Shown here: positions 44,466 to 53,358 of the stretch, piece by piece
How positions within the stretch are numbered: position 1 is the stretch's first letter
Layout: each line of letters begins with the position of its first letter
DNA from: Streptomyces sp. SJL17-4
GTDB taxonomy: Bacteria; Actinomycetota; Actinomycetes; Streptomycetales; Streptomycetaceae
NCBI RefSeq assembly: GCF_036826855.1
Contig: NZ_CP104578.1
Span: 4,251,501-4,315,500 of the forward strand
DNA length: 64,000 nucleotides
Direction: 5' to 3'
Made by a program: the position numbers and the translations under genes
The notes under the pieces: model-generated
Databases searched by the model: none
The model's input: the letters and a program-made list of their open reading frames with translations, nothing else
What the model was told of the DNA's origin: nothing

Positions 44466-45457
44466 CGGGCCGGCACCTCCTCGTGCTGCGGGTCCTCGTG
44501 CTGCGGGTCCTGGTGCTGCTGGGACGCCTCGGGGCGGAAGACCTCGGCGATGTGGTGGCGGCGCTGCTCCATGCGGACGAGACCGAGGCCGAGGTCGGCG
44601 ACGGTGTCCCGCACGAGGTCGTACGTCTCCTCGCCCGGGGCCTCCAGGAGAAGGATGTGGCCGGCGCCGGGCAGGCCCTCCTCCACGCCCGCGTGGAGCG
44701 TGACGCCCGCGGCGGCGAGGGCGGCGCGGAGGGCCGCCGTACCGTCCGCGTGGCTGTCGGAGTCGGTGACCTCGACGGCGAGCGTCGTGGTCGTCCGGGT
44801 GAAGTCGCTGGTGGAGCTGGAGCGGAGGAGCCGGCCGCCGTCGATGACGACGACGTGGTCGCAGGTGCGCTCCAGCTCGCCGAGGAGGTGCGAGGTGACG
44901 AGGACGGAGATGCCGAAGTCGGTCCAGACCCGGCGGATCAGTCCCAGCATCTCGTCCCGGCCGACCGGGTCCAGACCGTTGGTCGGCTCGTCCAGGAGGA
45001 CCAGCTTCGGGTCGTGGACCAGGGCCTGGGCGAGCTTCACGCGCTGCTTCATGCCGGTCGAGTAGCCGCCCATCGGGCGGTACCGCTCCTCGTACAGACC
45101 GACGTGCCGCAGGGTGTCGGCGGTCCGCTCGCGGGCGGCGGTCGCGGGCAGCCCGGACATCCGCGCCATGTGGACGACGAACTCGGTGGCCGAGACGTCC
45201 GGCGGGAGGCAGTCGTGCTCGGGCATGTAGCCCACACGCTCACGGATCTCGGCGCCGTGCGTCCGCACGTCCATGCCGAGGACCTGGGCGGTGCCCTCCG
45301 TGGCGGGGGAGAGTCCGAGCAAGATTTTGATCATGGTGGACTTGCCGGCTCCGTTGGCACCCACGAGTCCGGTCACACCGGGTCCGATGTCCAGGGAGAG
45401 CCGGTCAAGAGCGGTCACCCGGGGGAACCGCTTGCTGAGGCTTTCGGTCGCGATCAC
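44462..45457 (-). CDS. ABC transporter ATP-binding protein
   Basis: A 331-residue ATPase: Walker A GLVGANGAGKSTMIKILLGL, signature GYSTGMKQRVKLAQALVHDP, Walker B LVLLDEPTNGLDP, H-loop LVTSHLLGELE. The C-terminal tail contains three 5-residue repeats (QDPQHEDPQHEE) encoded by 15-bp repeats near 44480-44520. GTG 45457 gives the usual MIATESLSKRF start with GAAGG 7 nt upstream; longer starts at 45463 or 45490 are possible. First gene of the four-gene transporter operon. Confidence 0.93.
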   Translation of the reverse strand: MIATESLSKRFPRVTALDRLSLDIGPGVTGLVGANGAGKSTMIKILLGLSPATEGTAQVLGMDVRTHGAEIRERVGYMPEHDCLPPDVSATEFVVHMARMSGLPATAARERTADTLRHVGLYEERYRPMGGYSTGMKQRVKLAQALVHDPKLVLLDEPTNGLDPVGRDEMLGLIRRVWTDFGISVLVTSHLLGELERTCDHVVVIDGGRLLRSSSTSDFTRTTTTLAVEVTDSDSHADGTAALRAALAAAGVTLHAGVEEGLPGAGHILLLEAPGEETYDLVRDTVADLGLGLVRMEQRRHHIAEVFRPEASQQHQDPQHEDPQHEEVPAR

Positions 45458-45720
45458 AGTCACGCCTTCGACGGTAGTGGCCTGCGCCACAGCGGTCGTC
45501 AGCCCAACGGCTCGATCCTTGTCCGACCAGAGGAGTACAAGCCAGTAGGGGAGCTCGCGACCAAAGTCTTTTCCAGAGGCCCGGCGGGCTGGTCGGGCCG
45601 TCGGTTTTCCACAGGGCGCCGTCGGACCTCTTGACGCAGCCGCCGGGCATTGTCACATTCATCGGTGTCAAGTTACGGACGCGTAGCGCAGTCGGGCGCT
45701 CACACGGGACGGCGGGTGGC

Positions 45721-46566
45721 ATGGCCTCAGCAGTGACAGGCGAACTCTCCGCGGAGCTGCGGGGGTTCAGGGAAGTACAGCGGCTCTCCTACGCGTGCGC
45801 GGAGGCCGTCGCGGCTCAGCTCAAGCCGGGGGTGACCGAGCGCGAGGCCGCACGGATGCAGCGCGAGTGGCTGTACGAGCGGGGGGTGCGGGACTGGTTC
45901 CACCGGCCGTTCGCCTGGTTCGGGGACCGCACCGCCTTCGTCGACTTCAAGATCCCGCTGCAGTTCTTCCCGACGAACCGGCGCCTGGAGGCGGGGATGC
46001 CGTTCATCCTCGACATGGCCCCGGTGTTCAAGGGGTACACGGCCGACATCGGCTACAGCGGCTGCCTGGGGCTCAACCCCCTGCACGACAAGCTGCTCGC
46101 CGATCTCCAGGACCACCGCGAGCTGATCCTGCGCGAGGTGCGCGAGCGCCGCTCGCTCCGCGAGATCTACCAGGACGTCGACCGGCTCATGGTCCGCCAG
46201 GGGTACGCGAACCGGCACCGGGCCTATCCCTTCGGCGTGATAGCCCACAAGATCGACCGGGTGAAGGAGCGCCGCTGGTCGCCGAGCGTCTTCGGCTTCG
46301 GCACCCAGGCGCTCAAGGGCCTCGCGAGCGACGCCCTGCACGGCCACCGGGACGGCTGGTCTCCGCTCTGGTCGCCGTACACGTTCTCCGACCACCCGCC
46401 GCAGCCCGGCCTGTGGGCGGTCGAGCCGCACCTCGGATTCCGGGGGACGGGCGCGAAGTTCGAGGAGATCCTGGTCGTCACCGACTCCCGGGACCCCGAG
46501 CAGAGCGCGTTCTGGCTGGACGACGATCTGCCGCATGTGCGGCGCTGGAACGAGGGGGCGGTCTGA
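45721..46566 (+). CDS. M24-family metallopeptidase
   Basis: A 281-residue pita-bread-fold hydrolase, shorter than aminopeptidase P. The metal ligands are D in FILDMAPVFKGYTADIGYSG (two Asp), H in FGVIAHKIDR, E in LWAVEPHLGF and E in KFEEILVV, all present. The Xaa-Pro or creatinase-type specificity is not clear. The stop overlaps the next gene's start by TGATG, so it is co-translated with the hydrolase-SDR fusion, suggesting a common, perhaps lipid- or cell-wall-related, pathway (inference). ATG 45721 is the best start. Confidence 0.85.
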   Translation: MASAVTGELSAELRGFREVQRLSYACAEAVAAQLKPGVTEREAARMQREWLYERGVRDWFHRPFAWFGDRTAFVDFKIPLQFFPTNRRLEAGMPFILDMAPVFKGYTADIGYSGCLGLNPLHDKLLADLQDHRELILREVRERRSLREIYQDVDRLMVRQGYANRHRAYPFGVIAHKIDRVKERRWSPSVFGFGTQALKGLASDALHGHRDGWSPLWSPYTFSDHPPQPGLWAVEPHLGFRGTGAKFEEILVVTDSRDPEQSAFWLDDDLPHVRRWNEGAV

Positions 46567-48359
46567 TGGCGGGGCTCAACGGAGCGCGGGAGCGCTGGGT
46601 CCGTACGGGCGGGATCGAGCTGTGTGTCGCCGAACTCGGCGAAGAGGGCCGGCCCACCGTGCTGCTCGTGCACGGCTACCCGGACTCCAAGGAGGTGTGG
46701 ACGGAGGTCGCCGCCCGGCTCGCCGAGGACTTCCACGTCGTCCTCTACGACATCCGCGGCCACGGGCGCTCGACCGCGCCGGCACCACTGCGCGGCGGCT
46801 TCACCCTGGAGAAGCTGACGGACGACTTCCTCGCGGTCGCCGATGCCGTCAGCCCGGACCGGCCGGTGCACCTCGTCGGCCACGACTGGGGTTCGGTGCA
46901 GTCCTGGGAGTTCGTGACCGTCCCGCGCACCGAGGGCCGGATCGCCTCCTTCACCTCGATGTCGGGGCCCTCCCTCGACCATTTCGGGCACTGGATCAAG
47001 CGGCGGATGACGCGGCCCACCCCGCGCCGGGTCGGCCAGCTCCTCGGCCAGGGCGCCAAGTCCTGGTACGTGTACATGCTGCACACGCCCGTGCTGCCGG
47101 AGCTCGCCTGGCGCGGCCCGCTCGGCAAGCGCTGGCCGAAGATCCTGGAGCGCGTCGAGAAGGTCCCGGCCGGCGACTACCCGACGCCCTCCCTGCCGAG
47201 CGACGCGGCGCACGGCGCCTGGCTCTACCGGGACAACGTCCGGGCCCGCCTCAGCAGGCCACGCCCCGACGCGTACGCACACGCGCCCGTGCAGCTGATC
47301 ACGCCGACCGGCGACGCCTTCCTCTCCGAGCGGCTCTACGACGACCTGGGCGACTGGGTGCCGGACCTGACCCGGCGCACGCTGCCGGCGAAGCACTGGG
47401 TGCCGCGCACCCGGCCCGACCAACTGTCCGCCTGGATCGGCGAGTTCGTCCGGGCCAACGAGGAACCGGCGACGAAGGCACCCGCGCCCGTCGCCGCGAC
47501 GGTGGCGAAGAGCGGGGTGAAGCCGGCGTACGCGGAGCGGTTCGGCGGCCAGCTGGTCCTGGTGACCGGGGCGGCCAGCGGCATCGGACGGGCCACCGCC
47601 TTCGCGTTCGCGGAGGCCGGCGCCCGGGTCGTCGCCGTCGACCGGGACGCCGAGGGCGCGGTCCGCACGGCCGAGATGGCCCGGCTGATCGGCGCCCCGG
47701 AGGCCTGGGGCGAGACCGTCGACGTCGCCGACGAGCAGGCGATGGAGAAGCTCGCCGCCAAGGTGGCGAGCGAGTACGGAATCGTCGACGTCCTCGTCAA
47801 CAACGCGGGCATCGGGCTCACCGGCTCCTTCTTCGACACGACCAGCGAGGAGTGGAAGCGGGTCCTCGACGTCAATCTGTGGGGCGTGATCCACGGGTCC
47901 CGGGTCTTCGGCGCGCAGATGACGGCGCGCGGCCAGGGCGGCCACATCGTCAACACCGCGTCCGCCGCGGCCTTCCAGCCCTCCCGTGCCCTGCCCGCGT
48001 ACAGCACGTCGAAGGCAGCGGTGCTGATGCTCAGCGAGTGCCTGCGCGCCGAACTGGCCGACCAGGGCATCGGGGTGTCCGCGATATGCCCCGGCATCGT
48101 CAACACCAACATCACGGCGACCGCACGGTTCGCGGGGGTCACCGACGAGGCGGAGGAGAAGCGGCGCCAGCGGAAGGCGTCCCGGTTGTACGGCCTGCGG
48201 AACTTCCCGCCGGAGAAGGTCGCGGACGCGATCCTGGGGGCGGTCCTGCACAACCGCGCGGTCGTCCCGGTGACACCCGAGGCACGGGGCGCGCACTTCC
48301 TGTCGCGGCTCAGCCCGGGGACACTGCGGGCCTTCGCGCGGTGGCAGCCGCCGGCGTAG
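46566..48359 (+). CDS. Alpha/beta hydrolase - short-chain dehydrogenase fusion (EphD-like)
   Basis: A 597-residue two-domain enzyme. Residues about 1-300 are an epoxide-hydrolase-like alpha/beta hydrolase: VLLVHGYPDSKEVW oxyanion motif, nucleophile Asp in LVGHDWGSVQSWE, and the late His in LPAKHWVPRT. Residues about 320-597 are an SDR: cofactor motif LVTGAASGIGRATAFAFAEA, VDVLVNNAGIG, and active-site Tyr/Lys in AYSTSKAAVL. This domain order is that of M. tuberculosis EphD, linked there to oxygenated mycolic acid metabolism. Streptomyces lacks mycolates, so the substrate must differ. Coupled to the M24 gene upstream. Confidence 0.9.
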   Translation: MAGLNGARERWVRTGGIELCVAELGEEGRPTVLLVHGYPDSKEVWTEVAARLAEDFHVVLYDIRGHGRSTAPAPLRGGFTLEKLTDDFLAVADAVSPDRPVHLVGHDWGSVQSWEFVTVPRTEGRIASFTSMSGPSLDHFGHWIKRRMTRPTPRRVGQLLGQGAKSWYVYMLHTPVLPELAWRGPLGKRWPKILERVEKVPAGDYPTPSLPSDAAHGAWLYRDNVRARLSRPRPDAYAHAPVQLITPTGDAFLSERLYDDLGDWVPDLTRRTLPAKHWVPRTRPDQLSAWIGEFVRANEEPATKAPAPVAATVAKSGVKPAYAERFGGQLVLVTGAASGIGRATAFAFAEAGARVVAVDRDAEGAVRTAEMARLIGAPEAWGETVDVADEQAMEKLAAKVASEYGIVDVLVNNAGIGLTGSFFDTTSEEWKRVLDVNLWGVIHGSRVFGAQMTARGQGGHIVNTASAAAFQPSRALPAYSTSKAAVLMLSECLRAELADQGIGVSAICPGIVNTNITATARFAGVTDEAEEKRRQRKASRLYGLRNFPPEKVADAILGAVLHNRAVVPVTPEARGAHFLSRLSPGTLRAFARWQPPA

Positions 48360-48448
48360 GGCCGGCCGGCGCGGACGGTCGTACGATCGATCCCCTGCAG
48401 GAGGGCCCCGCGGCGGCGGGGTGGAGCGAGCGGTCGGTGGGAGCGGGT

Positions 48449-49396
48449 TTGTCCGAGCAATCAGCACGGCCGGAGTACCGGATCGAGGATCTCGCCCATC
48501 ACAGCGGGGCCACGGTCCGGACGATCCGCGCCTACCAGGACCGCGGGCTGCTGCCCCGCCCGGAGCGGCGGGGCAGGTCGAACGTGTACGGGGACGCGCA
48601 CCTCGCGCGGCTCCGGCAGATCGCCGACCTCCTCGACCGGGGCTACACCCTGGCCTCGATCAAGGAGCTCCTGGAGGCCTGGGACACCGGCCGGGGACTC
48701 GGCGGGGTGCTCGGTCTGGTCGCGGAGGTGCACGGCCCGTGGACGGACGAGGAGGCGGACCGGATCTCCCGCGCGGAGCTCGAGGCCCGCTTCGGCGGCA
48801 CGCCGGACGAGGCGGCCATTCTGGAGGCCGTCGAGCTCGGCGTACTGGAGCCGCTTCCGGACCGTGAGACGGAGGAGTACCTCGTACCGAGCCCCCAGGA
48901 GCTCGCCGTGGCCGCCGAGTTGTACGCGGCGGGGGTACCGCTCTCGGCAATCACCGGGCACCTGAGGGAACTTCGGGATCAGGTGGAGCACATAGCCTCC
49001 CGTTTCCTGGAGTTCACGACCGAGCACGTCTTCGCGCGCTATCTGGAGCACCGGCCGCCGACGGACGCGGACGCGAACGAGGCGGCGACGATGGTCCGGC
49101 GCCTCCGGCCGCTCGCCCAGCAGACGGTGGACGCCGAACTGGCGCGCGCGATGCAGTTGTTGGCCACCCAGCACCTCCAGATCCATCTCTCGCCCCACGC
49201 ACCGCCGGTGAAGGACGACGAGCCGCGGACGGTGGCGCTACCGGCCGGGACGGTGCGGGCCGTTCAGGACCTGGTGGGTCCGGAGAAGGTCGCGGCCTTC
49301 GTCGCGGCCGCGACAGAACGGGAGATCCACAAAAGGACATTGGACGCGCTTACCTCAACCAGCCCAAAAGATGGCGAACTTACTCAATCCACCTGA
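48449..49396 (+). CDS. MerR-family transcriptional regulator
   Basis: A 315-residue regulator with an N-terminal MerR winged helix (YRIEDLAHHSGATVRTIRAY, then QDRGLLPRPERRGRSNVYGD) and a long C-terminal helical effector domain with no cysteine cluster, so it is not a metal sensor. TTG 48449 is chosen for GGGAG five nt upstream; GTG 48437 is an alternative. It lies 90 bp after the hydrolase-SDR fusion on the same strand and may regulate that operon. Ends just before a DnaA-box cluster. Confidence 0.88.
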   Translation: MSEQSARPEYRIEDLAHHSGATVRTIRAYQDRGLLPRPERRGRSNVYGDAHLARLRQIADLLDRGYTLASIKELLEAWDTGRGLGGVLGLVAEVHGPWTDEEADRISRAELEARFGGTPDEAAILEAVELGVLEPLPDRETEEYLVPSPQELAVAAELYAAGVPLSAITGHLRELRDQVEHIASRFLEFTTEHVFARYLEHRPPTDADANEAATMVRRLRPLAQQTVDAELARAMQLLATQHLQIHLSPHAPPVKDDEPRTVALPAGTVRAVQDLVGPEKVAAFVAAATEREIHKRTLDALTSTSPKDGELTQST

Positions 49397-49409
49397 AAAA
49401 CAAGGCCCG

Positions 49410-49463
49410 TTGTCCACAGAATCGCCAACTAGCCTGTGGATAACTCACTTTGGCTGTGGATCA
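49410..49463. other. Compact DnaA-box cluster
   Basis: Three box-like 9-mers within 54 bp: ttgtccaca (49410, perfect Streptomyces box), tgtggataa (49435, perfect on reverse strand) and tgtggatca (49455, one mismatch). Located in the short spacer between merR and kptA. Confidence 0.55.
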
Positions 49464-49518
49464 AACCTGTGTATGAAAAACAATGGTCCGGCGATCCGGC
49501 CTCCGCCATGCTGACCGA

Positions 49519-50079
49519 ATGACCCGACAACAACCACCGGACGAACGTCGTACGGTGAAGATCTCGAAGTACCTCTCCAAGCATCTGCGCCACCAGCCCG
49601 AGCGCATCGGCCTCGTCCTCGACCCGCAGGGGTGGACGGAGATCGACGCGCTGCTCGCGGCCCTCGCCCGGAACAACTTCCCGATCACCCGCGCGGAACT
49701 CGACCACGTCGTCGCGACCAACGACAAGAAGCGCTTCGCCGTCGAGGGCAGCCGCATCCGCGCCAGCCAGGGCCACACCGTCGAGGTGGACCTCGACCTG
49801 CCGCCCGCGGAACCGCCCGCGTACCTCTACCACGGTACGGTCGCCGCGGCGCTCCCCGCGATCCGGGCGGAGGGGCTGCGCCCGATGGCCCGCCACCACG
49901 TCCACCTCTCCCCCGACCGGGAGACGGCGACGCGGGTCGGCGCCCGCCGCGGACGGCCGGTCGTGATCGCCGTCGACGCCGGTGCCATGCACCGGGCCGG
50001 ACATGTCTTCCGCGTCAGCGCCAACGGGGTCTGGCTCGCGGACTCCGTCCCGCCGGAGTTCCTCCGCCTTCCCGGCTGA
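49519..50079 (+). CDS. kptA: RNA 2'-phosphotransferase, Tpt1/KptA family
   Basis: A 186-residue NAD+-dependent transferase. The N-terminal winged-helix-like part (KISKYLSKHLRHQPERIGLV ... GWTEIDALLAAL) and the C-terminal ART-like part (YLYHGTVAAALPAIRAEGLR, MARHHVHLSPDRETATRVG, HRAGHVFRVSANGVWLADSV) carry the Arg-His-Arg set of the family. In yeast it removes the 2'-phosphate at spliced tRNA junctions; bacteria lack that pathway, and some homologues can ADP-ribosylate RNA or DNA ends, so the bacterial role is open. ATG 49519 is chosen. Confidence 0.93.
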   Translation: MTRQQPPDERRTVKISKYLSKHLRHQPERIGLVLDPQGWTEIDALLAALARNNFPITRAELDHVVATNDKKRFAVEGSRIRASQGHTVEVDLDLPPAEPPAYLYHGTVAAALPAIRAEGLRPMARHHVHLSPDRETATRVGARRGRPVVIAVDAGAMHRAGHVFRVSANGVWLADSVPPEFLRLPG

Positions 50080-50094
50080 GGCATGATCGTTCCC

Positions 50095-50547
50095 ATGGTT
50101 CACCCGCACCTGCCCAGCGCCGAAGCGGCCGTCGTCGCGATCCGCGAGCTCGCCCGGGAGTTCGACCTGGAGATGACGGTGACCGACGACATCGGGGCGG
50201 ACCAGACGTCCCGGCGTACGTCCTCCGGCGCGTTCACGGTCCTCGACGACGACGGCTCGCTGCCGCACGAGGCCTATGTCGAACTGGGCGGCTCGCCCTC
50301 CGTCACCGTGCAGATCTTCCCCGAGGACGACGCCCGGATCATCGTCGACGGCATCGAGTTCGCGGACGTCCCCCGCGACTCCGTCCCCGCCTTCGTCCGC
50401 GCGGTCCACGGCGGCACCGCCCACGTGAAGGGACGTTTCTTCCCGCCCGGCTGGTGGCTGGTCGTCCCGCTGCCCGGCGACGAGACGTACAAGGAGCTCG
50501 TGCCCGGCGCCTCGCTCACCCCCTGGATGAACCGCACCGTCCGCTGA
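50095..50547 (+). CDS. Conserved hypothetical protein
   Basis: A 150-residue soluble protein, mixed alpha/beta (VVAIRELAREFDLEMTVTDD; ARIIVDGIEFADVPRDSVPA; RFFPPGWWLVVPLPGDETYK). There is no signal, membrane segment or metal motif. The aromatic stretch PPGWWLVVPLPGDE resembles small actinobacterial proteins of unknown function. It starts 15 bp after kptA, which suggests co-transcription. ATG 50095 is listed; ATG 50083 adds four residues. Confidence 0.75.
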   Translation: MVHPHLPSAEAAVVAIRELAREFDLEMTVTDDIGADQTSRRTSSGAFTVLDDDGSLPHEAYVELGGSPSVTVQIFPEDDARIIVDGIEFADVPRDSVPAFVRAVHGGTAHVKGRFFPPGWWLVVPLPGDETYKELVPGASLTPWMNRTVR

Positions 50548-50572
50548 CCTTCCCGCGCGTATCGTGGCAGCC

Positions 50573-51466
50573 ATGCGCTTGAGTACGGTGATCCTCCCCA
50601 TCCACCGGTGGAGGGAGGGACAGAAGACCTGGCAGCGGGCCGAAGAACTCGGCTTCCACGCCGCTTACACCTATGACCACCTGTCCTGGCGGACCTTCCG
50701 GGACGGCCCGTGGTTCGGAGCTCTGCCCACCCTCACGGCGGCGGCGACGGCGACCGAGCGGATCCGGCTCGGCACGCTCGTGACCTCGCCGAACTTCCGC
50801 CACCCGGTGACGCTCGCCAAGGAGCTGATGGCTCTCGACGACATCTCCGGCGGCCGGATCACGCTCGGCATCGGCGCGGGCGGCAATGGCTTCGACGCCA
50901 CCGCGCTGGGGCAGGAGCCGTGGACGCCGAAGGAGCGCGCGGACCGTTTCGCCGAGTTCGTGCCGCTGCTCGACCGGCTCCTCACCGAGGACGCGGTGAC
51001 GGAGCGGGGAACCTTCTACTCGGCGGACGAGGCCCGGAACATTCCCGGCTGCGTCCAGCGCCCCCGGCTGCCGTTCGCGGTCGCGGCGACCGGTCCGCGC
51101 GGGCTGAAGCTGGCGGCGCGGTACGGGCAGGCGTGGGTGACGACGGGTGACCCGAAGATCTTCGAGGCAGGCACCCCGGAGCAGTCGGTGGCGGCGCTGC
51201 GCGGCCAGATCGAGAAGCTCGGCAAGGCGTGCGCCGATACCGGACGTGAGGTGGCCGAGCTCGACAAGGTCCTCCTGACGGGCTTCACCCCGGACCGGGG
51301 CCGGCCGCTGGAGTCCGTGGACGCGTTCGTCGACTTCGCGGGGCGCCACCGCGAGCTGGGCTTCACCGAGATCGTGATCCACTGGCCGATCCCGGACTCG
51401 GACTTCGCCGCCGACCAGCAGGTCTTCGAGCGGATCGCCGCGGAGGCGCTCGCTCAGCTGCGCTGA
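50573..51466 (+). CDS. LLM-class F420-dependent oxidoreductase
   Basis: A 297-residue luciferase-like TIM-barrel oxidoreductase. It opens MRLSTVILPIHRWREGQKTW, then AAYTYDHLSW, TERIRLGTLVTSPNFRHPVT and GGRITLGIGAGGNGFDA, typical of F420-using members in Streptomyces rather than FMN monooxygenases. Substrate unknown. It lies 25 bp after the hypothetical protein and 0.5 kb after kptA on the same strand, so all three may share a transcript. A 17-bp tandem array follows its stop. Confidence 0.9.
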   Translation: MRLSTVILPIHRWREGQKTWQRAEELGFHAAYTYDHLSWRTFRDGPWFGALPTLTAAATATERIRLGTLVTSPNFRHPVTLAKELMALDDISGGRITLGIGAGGNGFDATALGQEPWTPKERADRFAEFVPLLDRLLTEDAVTERGTFYSADEARNIPGCVQRPRLPFAVAATGPRGLKLAARYGQAWVTTGDPKIFEAGTPEQSVAALRGQIEKLGKACADTGREVAELDKVLLTGFTPDRGRPLESVDAFVDFAGRHRELGFTEIVIHWPIPDSDFAADQQVFERIAAEALAQLR

Positions 51467-51484
51467 CGGCGCGCCGTCGAGATT

Positions 51485-51560
51485 CGGTCGTCGGGGCATT
51501 CGGTCGTCGCGGCGTTTCGGTCGTCGCGGCGTTCCGGTCATCGAGGCGTTCCGGTCGCCG
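51485..51560. repeat. 16/17-bp tandem array
   Basis: Units of the type cggtcgtcgcggcgttc begin at 51485, 51501, 51518, 51535 and (partial) 51552. The array lies between the converging stops of the oxidoreductase and the zinc-ribbon gene. Confidence 0.9.
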
Positions 51561-51581
51561 AGTGGGCGTTCGCCCGGTGGA

Positions 51582-52178
51582 TCAGGCGATCCGCCGGGCG
51601 TGGGCCCGCCACAGGGCCAGCAGGACGAGGGACCCGACCGGTTCCGGACCCGCCGCGCAGACGTCGAAGTGACTGACCCGGCATGTGTCGGACGGGACGG
51701 CGGAGCCCAGATTGACCGCGGTTCCGTCCCCCGCGACGCGCCACCGGCTGCCGGCCGGGACGGCGGCGGTCGTCAGCTCCCCGGGTTCGATCATGATCCA
51801 GCGGCCCCGGAGCGTCCGGTGCCAGGCACCCTGGCCCCCGCACCTCCGGCAGGCCGAGGTGGCCGGACCCACCGCTCTCGGCGCGGAGGGTGTGGACCCC
51901 CCGGACCGGGGCTCCGGTACGCCGACGGCCGCGCGCCGGACGTCCCGTACCGCCTCCCCGAAGCGGGCGTCCCGTACGACGCCACCGCCGCGCACCACGA
52001 ACGACGCGGCGTCGACCAGACCCGCCAGAACGTCTCCCACCAGCACCGGGTCCCGGGCGGGCTGCGCCGCGCCCGCTCCCTCGCACTCCGGGCAGAGGAA
52101 CATGCCGAGACTCGGGACCCACGTCCCGTACGGCGCACCGCAGGAGTCGCACTCGTCGTTTCTCCGGCCCGAGCCCAT
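51582..52178 (-). CDS. Zinc-ribbon protein of unknown function (DUF6083-like)
   Basis: A 198-residue protein with two cysteine clusters: CDSCGAPYGTWVPSLGMFLC ending CPEC near the N-terminus, and CRRCGG near residue 110. The C-terminal half contains WIMIEPGELTTAAVPAGSRW. This resembles Streptomyces proteins annotated as DUF6083, unknown function, probably zinc-binding. ATG 52178 is chosen because AAGGGGGG lies upstream at workable spacing; ATG 52202 is an alternative. Confidence 0.75.
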   Translation of the reverse strand: MGSGRRNDECDSCGAPYGTWVPSLGMFLCPECEGAGAAQPARDPVLVGDVLAGLVDAASFVVRGGGVVRDARFGEAVRDVRRAAVGVPEPRSGGSTPSAPRAVGPATSACRRCGGQGAWHRTLRGRWIMIEPGELTTAAVPAGSRWRVAGDGTAVNLGSAVPSDTCRVSHFDVCAAGPEPVGSLVLLALWRAHARRIA

Positions 52179-52364
52179 GCCCCGCCCCCCTTGAGACGTC
52201 ATCAGCTCTCAGGGATCTTCCCCGTCAGCCCGAAAACGAACGGACGTTTACGGCCACGTCGGGGCGTAAGCACCCGGCCGCCGGGGAAAAGCCCGCCCGA
52301 AAACCGGCCACTCATATGTGCGGCTCCCCGCACGCCCGTGCGCTCGGTGCGGAAGAATGGTGCG

Positions 52365-53246
52365 GTGACCTCTCCCCGTTCCCCGCGCACCCCCGCCCCG
52401 ACGGTCCGACTGATCGCCACCGACCTCGACGGCACGCTCCTGCGCGACGACAAGTCCCTGTCCGAGCGCACGGTCGCCGCCCTCGCCGCCGCCGAGCAGG
52501 CCGGGATCGAGGTCTTCTTCGTCACCGGCCGCCCCGCCCGCTGGATGGATGTCGTCAGCGACCACGTCCACGGCCACGGCCTCGCGATCTGCGCCAACGG
52601 CGCCGCGGTCGTCGACCTCCACGCCGGAGGCACCTTCGTCGAGGTGCGCCCGCTGGAGCGGCCGGCCGCCATGGACGTCGTCGTGGCCCTCCGCGCCGCC
52701 GCGCCCGGGACCTCCTTCGCGGTCGAGCTCACCACCGGCATCCACTACGAGCCGCACTACCCGCCGTTCCATCTCGACCCCGGCGCGACCGTCGCCACCG
52801 CCGAGAAGCTCCTCTTCGAGGAGGCGCCCGGCGCCGCGGCCCCGGTCCTGAAACTGCTCGCCAAACACCCGGACCTCGACCCCGACGCGTTCCTGGCACT
52901 GGCCAGAGGGGCCGCCGGAGACCGGGCCTCGTTCACCCGCTCGGGCCCCTCCGCCCTCATCGAGATCAGCGGCCTCGGCGTCTCCAAGGCGTCCACCCTG
53001 GCCCGGTGCTGCGCCGAGCGCGGGATCACGGCCGCCGAGGTCGCGGCCTTCGGCGACATGCCCAACGACATCGAGATGCTGAGCTGGGCGGGCCGTTCCT
53101 ACGCCATGGGCACGGCCCACCCCGACGTGATCGCCGCCGCCTCCGGCCGTACGGTCGGCAACAACGAGGACGGGGTGGCCGTCGTCGTCGAACAGCTGGT
53201 GGCCGAGGCACTGCGCGCGGCCGGAACCCCGGCACCGCAGGGCTGA
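52365..53246 (+). CDS. Cof-type HAD phosphatase
   Basis: A 293-residue paralogue of the serS-linked HAD enzyme: [26 protein letters not shown], then VSKASTLARCCAERG and [15 protein letters not shown], ending in an extended tail (LRAAGTPAPQG). The cap and core are of subclass IIB type. Monocistronic. GTG 52365 is the first start placing the catalytic Asp near residue 21, with GGAAG upstream. Confidence 0.9.
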   Translation: MTSPRSPRTPAPTVRLIATDLDGTLLRDDKSLSERTVAALAAAEQAGIEVFFVTGRPARWMDVVSDHVHGHGLAICANGAAVVDLHAGGTFVEVRPLERPAAMDVVVALRAAAPGTSFAVELTTGIHYEPHYPPFHLDPGATVATAEKLLFEEAPGAAAPVLKLLAKHPDLDPDAFLALARGAAGDRASFTRSGPSALIEISGLGVSKASTLARCCAERGITAAEVAAFGDMPNDIEMLSWAGRSYAMGTAHPDVIAAASGRTVGNNEDGVAVVVEQLVAEALRAAGTPAPQG

Positions 53247-53358
53247 GACCCACTCGCAGGACTGAGACGCACCACACCCGCAGGACCGACACACACCCGG
53301 CGGCCCGACGCCCGAGCCCACGGGCGGCCGGGGGGGGAGCGGCCCACAGCTCTCAGGC

